DNA from: Gammaproteobacteria bacterium RIFCSPLOWO2_02_FULL_56_15
GTDB lineage: Bacteria; Pseudomonadota; Gammaproteobacteria; Eutrophobiales; Eutrophobiaceae
Reading direction: 5' to 3'
Length of the DNA stretch: 7,821 bases
NCBI GenBank assembly: GCA_001801825.1
Contig: MGYR01000127.1
Location: 693 to 8,513, forward strand
Part shown: in pieces, positions 6,116 through 7,821 of the stretch
How positions within the stretch are numbered: position 1 is the first letter of the stretch
Layout: the number at the start of each line of letters is the position of its first letter
Position numbers and translations under genes: made by a program
The notes under the pieces: model-generated
Database searches by the model: none
Seen by the model: only the letters and a program-made list of their open reading frames with translations
What the model was told of the DNA's origin: nothing

Positions 6116-6748
6116 ATGTTCGAGACTGCCGTAGTGTCCTTCACCACCTTCTTTGCCACGGTCGGACCCCTGGACGTGGCCGCGATGTATGCCGTATTGA
6201 CCCCTACCGCAAGCCCCGCAGCGCGACGCTCCATGGCCCTGCGCGGGGTCATGGTAAGCACCATCATCCTGGTCACCTTTGCCATGATTGGGGATTTCAT
6301 ATTGAACAGTCTTGGTATCTCTCTCGCGGCGCTCCGGCTCGCGGGAGGCATTCTCCTGTTGCTGATCGGCATCGACATGGTTTTCGCCCGTGATTCCGGC
6401 GGTACCACCACCACCGATGAGGAGACCAGCGAGGCGGTCGGCAAACAGGATATCTCGGTCTTCCCGCTCGCGACACCCCTCATCGCCGGACCAGGGACCA
6501 TGGGCGCGGTCATCCTGCTGATGGCCAATTCCCGGGGCGAGTTGGGGGAGCAGGTTGTCGTCGTTGCCGCGCTGCTGGTCGTGCTCCTGATTACCTTGAT
6601 GTTATTGCTGCTGGCCGGCACGGTGCACAGGTTGCTCGGAGTCACGGGACTCAATGTGGTGAGCCGGATCTTCGGTGTGCTCCTGACCGCGCTCGCGGTG
6701 CAGTTCATGTTCGACGGTCTCGCCGCCAGCGGCCTGATCAGCCCCTGA
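6116..6748 (+). CDS. MarC/YchE-family integral membrane protein
   Basis: This is a 210-residue multi-pass inner-membrane protein of the MarC family (formerly UPF0056). The molecular role is not established; the original link to multiple antibiotic resistance in E. coli did not hold up. Predicted membrane segments are at about 4-25, 42-62, 70-91, 114-136, 146-169 and 183-206. Family motifs seen are FFATVGPLDVAAMYAVLTP (12-30), RLAGGILLLLIGIDM (74-88), DISVFPLATPLIAGPGTMG (112-130) and RIFGVLLTALAVQFMFDGL (184-202). A polar loop with GTTTTDEETSEAVG (96-109) separates the two halves, which look like an internal duplication. GGGAG (6103-6107) lies 8 bases before the ATG. The 22-base gap to fieF suggests co-transcription. 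Confidence 0.9.
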   Translation: MFETAVVSFTTFFATVGPLDVAAMYAVLTPTASPAARRSMALRGVMVSTIILVTFAMIGDFILNSLGISLAALRLAGGILLLLIGIDMVFARDSGGTTTTDEETSEAVGKQDISVFPLATPLIAGPGTMGAVILLMANSRGELGEQVVVVAALLVVLLITLMLLLLAGTVHRLLGVTGLNVVSRIFGVLLTALAVQFMFDGLAASGLISP

Positions 6749-6804
6749 ACTAGGCGTTTTGTATTCTTACCATCCCCGAACGGGGACAACAGACAGAGGT
6801 GAAC

Positions 6805-7695
6805 ATGATTCTTGTAAGCGGCGCGAATGGCAACCTGGCACGGGCAGTGATCGACAACCTGATCGCCAGCCTCGGGGATCTTTCCGGTCTGGCGGTTGGC
6901 AGTAGGGATATCGGTACCGACTATGTGCGGCAACTCGCCAGTCGAGGGATATCCGTCCGGAAGCTGGATTTTCATGAGCCGGGATCGGTGGTCAAAGCGC
7001 TCGCCGGCATAGACCGTGTGCTCTTCATCTCCACCTATGAGCCGAACGATGTCCGGATCAAACAGCACCGCAATGCGGTGGACGCCGCAGTGCAGGCCGG
7101 CGTAAGCCATGTGGTGTACACGAGCTTCATCAATGCCGTGCCGGAGTCCGCCTTTGAGCACAACCGGCAGGTGCATGCCCCGACCGAGCGGATGATCCTG
7201 GATTCCGGGCTGCACTACACCATTCTCCGGCACAACCTCTATACCGAGTTCCTGGTCGGTGACCTGGCCCAGACCCTGAAAAGCGGCAGGCTGAAGCGGG
7301 GTGGCGGACGGGGGAGGATCTCTTTTATCGGCCGGGATGACCTGGGGGTATCGGCGGCCAGGATTTTAACGGAAGCAGGGCATCGCGACCGGATCTACAC
7401 CGAAACCGGCCCGGAGGCGATCACCTATGAGGAAGCGGCGGTGATCCTGAGCGCGGTATTCGGTCAGCCGGTGCGGCACGAGGATCTCAGTCCCGAGCAG
7501 TGGTTTCAACACAGTCTGGGAATGGGTTTCCCGGAATCCCTGGCCCGGGCTTCCTCTACCAATGTCCGGGCGGCCCTGGACGGGGAATTCAGTACGCTGT
7601 CCGGCGATTACGCCCATATCACCGGCCATCCGGCGCGCGGAGTGCGTCAATACCTCACGGATAACAGGAAAAAGTTTCTACCCACCGGTGCATGA
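6805..7695 (+). CDS. NmrA/QorB-like NAD(P)-binding oxidoreductase
   Basis: This is a 296-residue atypical short-chain dehydrogenase of the NmrA/QorB branch. E. coli QorB is an NADPH-dependent quinone oxidoreductase; the substrate here is unknown. It opens with a Rossmann fold, MILVSGANGNLARAV (GxxGxxA at 6-12), with SR at 33-34 where an Arg would favour NADPH. Further family landmarks are the RVLFIST strand (71-77), KQHRNAVDAAVQAGVSHVVYTS (86-107, compare QorB QHRNVINAAKAAGVK), HAPTERMILDSGLHYTILRHNLYTEF (124-149) and a C-terminal GHPARGVRQYL (274-284). It lacks the classical YxxxK catalytic pair. I chose the ATG at 6805 because AGAGGT lies just upstream; a GTG at 6799 is in frame but falls within that ribosome binding site. 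It follows the MarC-type gene by 56 bases and may be read through from fieF. Confidence 0.85.
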   Translation: MILVSGANGNLARAVIDNLIASLGDLSGLAVGSRDIGTDYVRQLASRGISVRKLDFHEPGSVVKALAGIDRVLFISTYEPNDVRIKQHRNAVDAAVQAGVSHVVYTSFINAVPESAFEHNRQVHAPTERMILDSGLHYTILRHNLYTEFLVGDLAQTLKSGRLKRGGGRGRISFIGRDDLGVSAARILTEAGHRDRIYTETGPEAITYEEAAVILSAVFGQPVRHEDLSPEQWFQHSLGMGFPESLARASSTNVRAALDGEFSTLSGDYAHITGHPARGVRQYLTDNRKKFLPTGA

Positions 7696-7768
7696 GGCAG
7701 TGGTCCAGGAAAAGCACGGAGATTTCCACCTGTATTACCAGCAAGGCCGATCCAGGGTATTCCGCAGC

Positions 7769-7799
7769 TTGATTTGCTACCATGAAGATGGACTATAAT
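7769..7799 (+). promoter_or_regulatory. Possible promoter reading out of the right end
   Basis: A consensus -10, TATAAT (7794-7799), has TTGATT (7769-7774) 19 bases upstream as a possible -35. The spacing is longer than ideal. It would start transcription near 7806, toward a gene beyond the window. The rest of 7696-7821 shows no gene or clear structure. Confidence 0.4.
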
Positions 7800-7821
7800 T
7801 GCCGGGCACATAAAACTTTAC

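Noticed and set aside
6773..6786. Small hairpin TCCCC-GAAC-GGGGA between the MarC and reductase genes
   Set aside because: The stem is only 5 bases and no T-run follows, so neither a terminator nor a regulatory leader can be supported.
5839..7233. Long open frame of 464 codons on the minus strand opposite fieF, the MarC gene and the reductase
   Set aside because: It is antisense to three well-recognised genes, has no family features, is rich in Arg/Ser/Met typical of reverse-frame translation of GC-rich DNA, and spans gene boundaries.

Overview
The window reads as chromosomal DNA of a GC-rich (high fifties by eye) gammaproteobacterium. The evidence is a YajG-type lipoprotein, a FieF-type cation efflux protein very close to the enterobacterial one, an MarC/YchE-type membrane protein, a QorB-like reductase, and short palindromic repeats of the kind common in free-living Gammaproteobacteria. 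The genus cannot be fixed from the sequence. No phage, insertion sequence with a transposase, CRISPR array, tRNA or rRNA is visible.

Left part (1-1048): a small lipoprotein gene (107-700, minus) sits between two repeat elements. Downstream of it is a 53-base near-perfect palindrome (37-89). Upstream is a 348-base gene-free interval holding two perfect 33-base inverted copies of a hairpin repeat (810-842 and 954-986), which bound a 177-base element.

Centre (1049-5064, minus): four genes in one tight transcription unit, in transcription order gor (glutathione reductase), modA (periplasmic molybdate-binding protein), modB (permease) and modC (ATPase). All three junctions overlap: 4 bases for gor/modA (ATGA), 1 base for modA/modB (TAATG), and up to 32 bases for modB/modC. 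Glutathione reductase and high-affinity molybdate uptake are therefore probably co-transcribed and translationally coupled. ModA carries an unusual polar C-terminal tail of about 40 residues.

Right part (5065-7821): a 138-base divergent control region with an AT-rich palindrome separates gor from a rightward series: fieF (Zn/Fe efflux), a MarC-family integral membrane protein 22 bases later, and, after a 56-base gap, an NmrA/QorB-like NAD(P)-binding oxidoreductase. The last 126 bases hold no gene but show a promoter-like -10 pointing out of the window.

The genes are of familiar families. What deserves a second look is the gor-modABC fusion operon and its divergent control region, the ModA tail, the paired palindromic repeats, and a marked excess of GATC and GGATCC. 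I saw no convincing new defence or mobile system.
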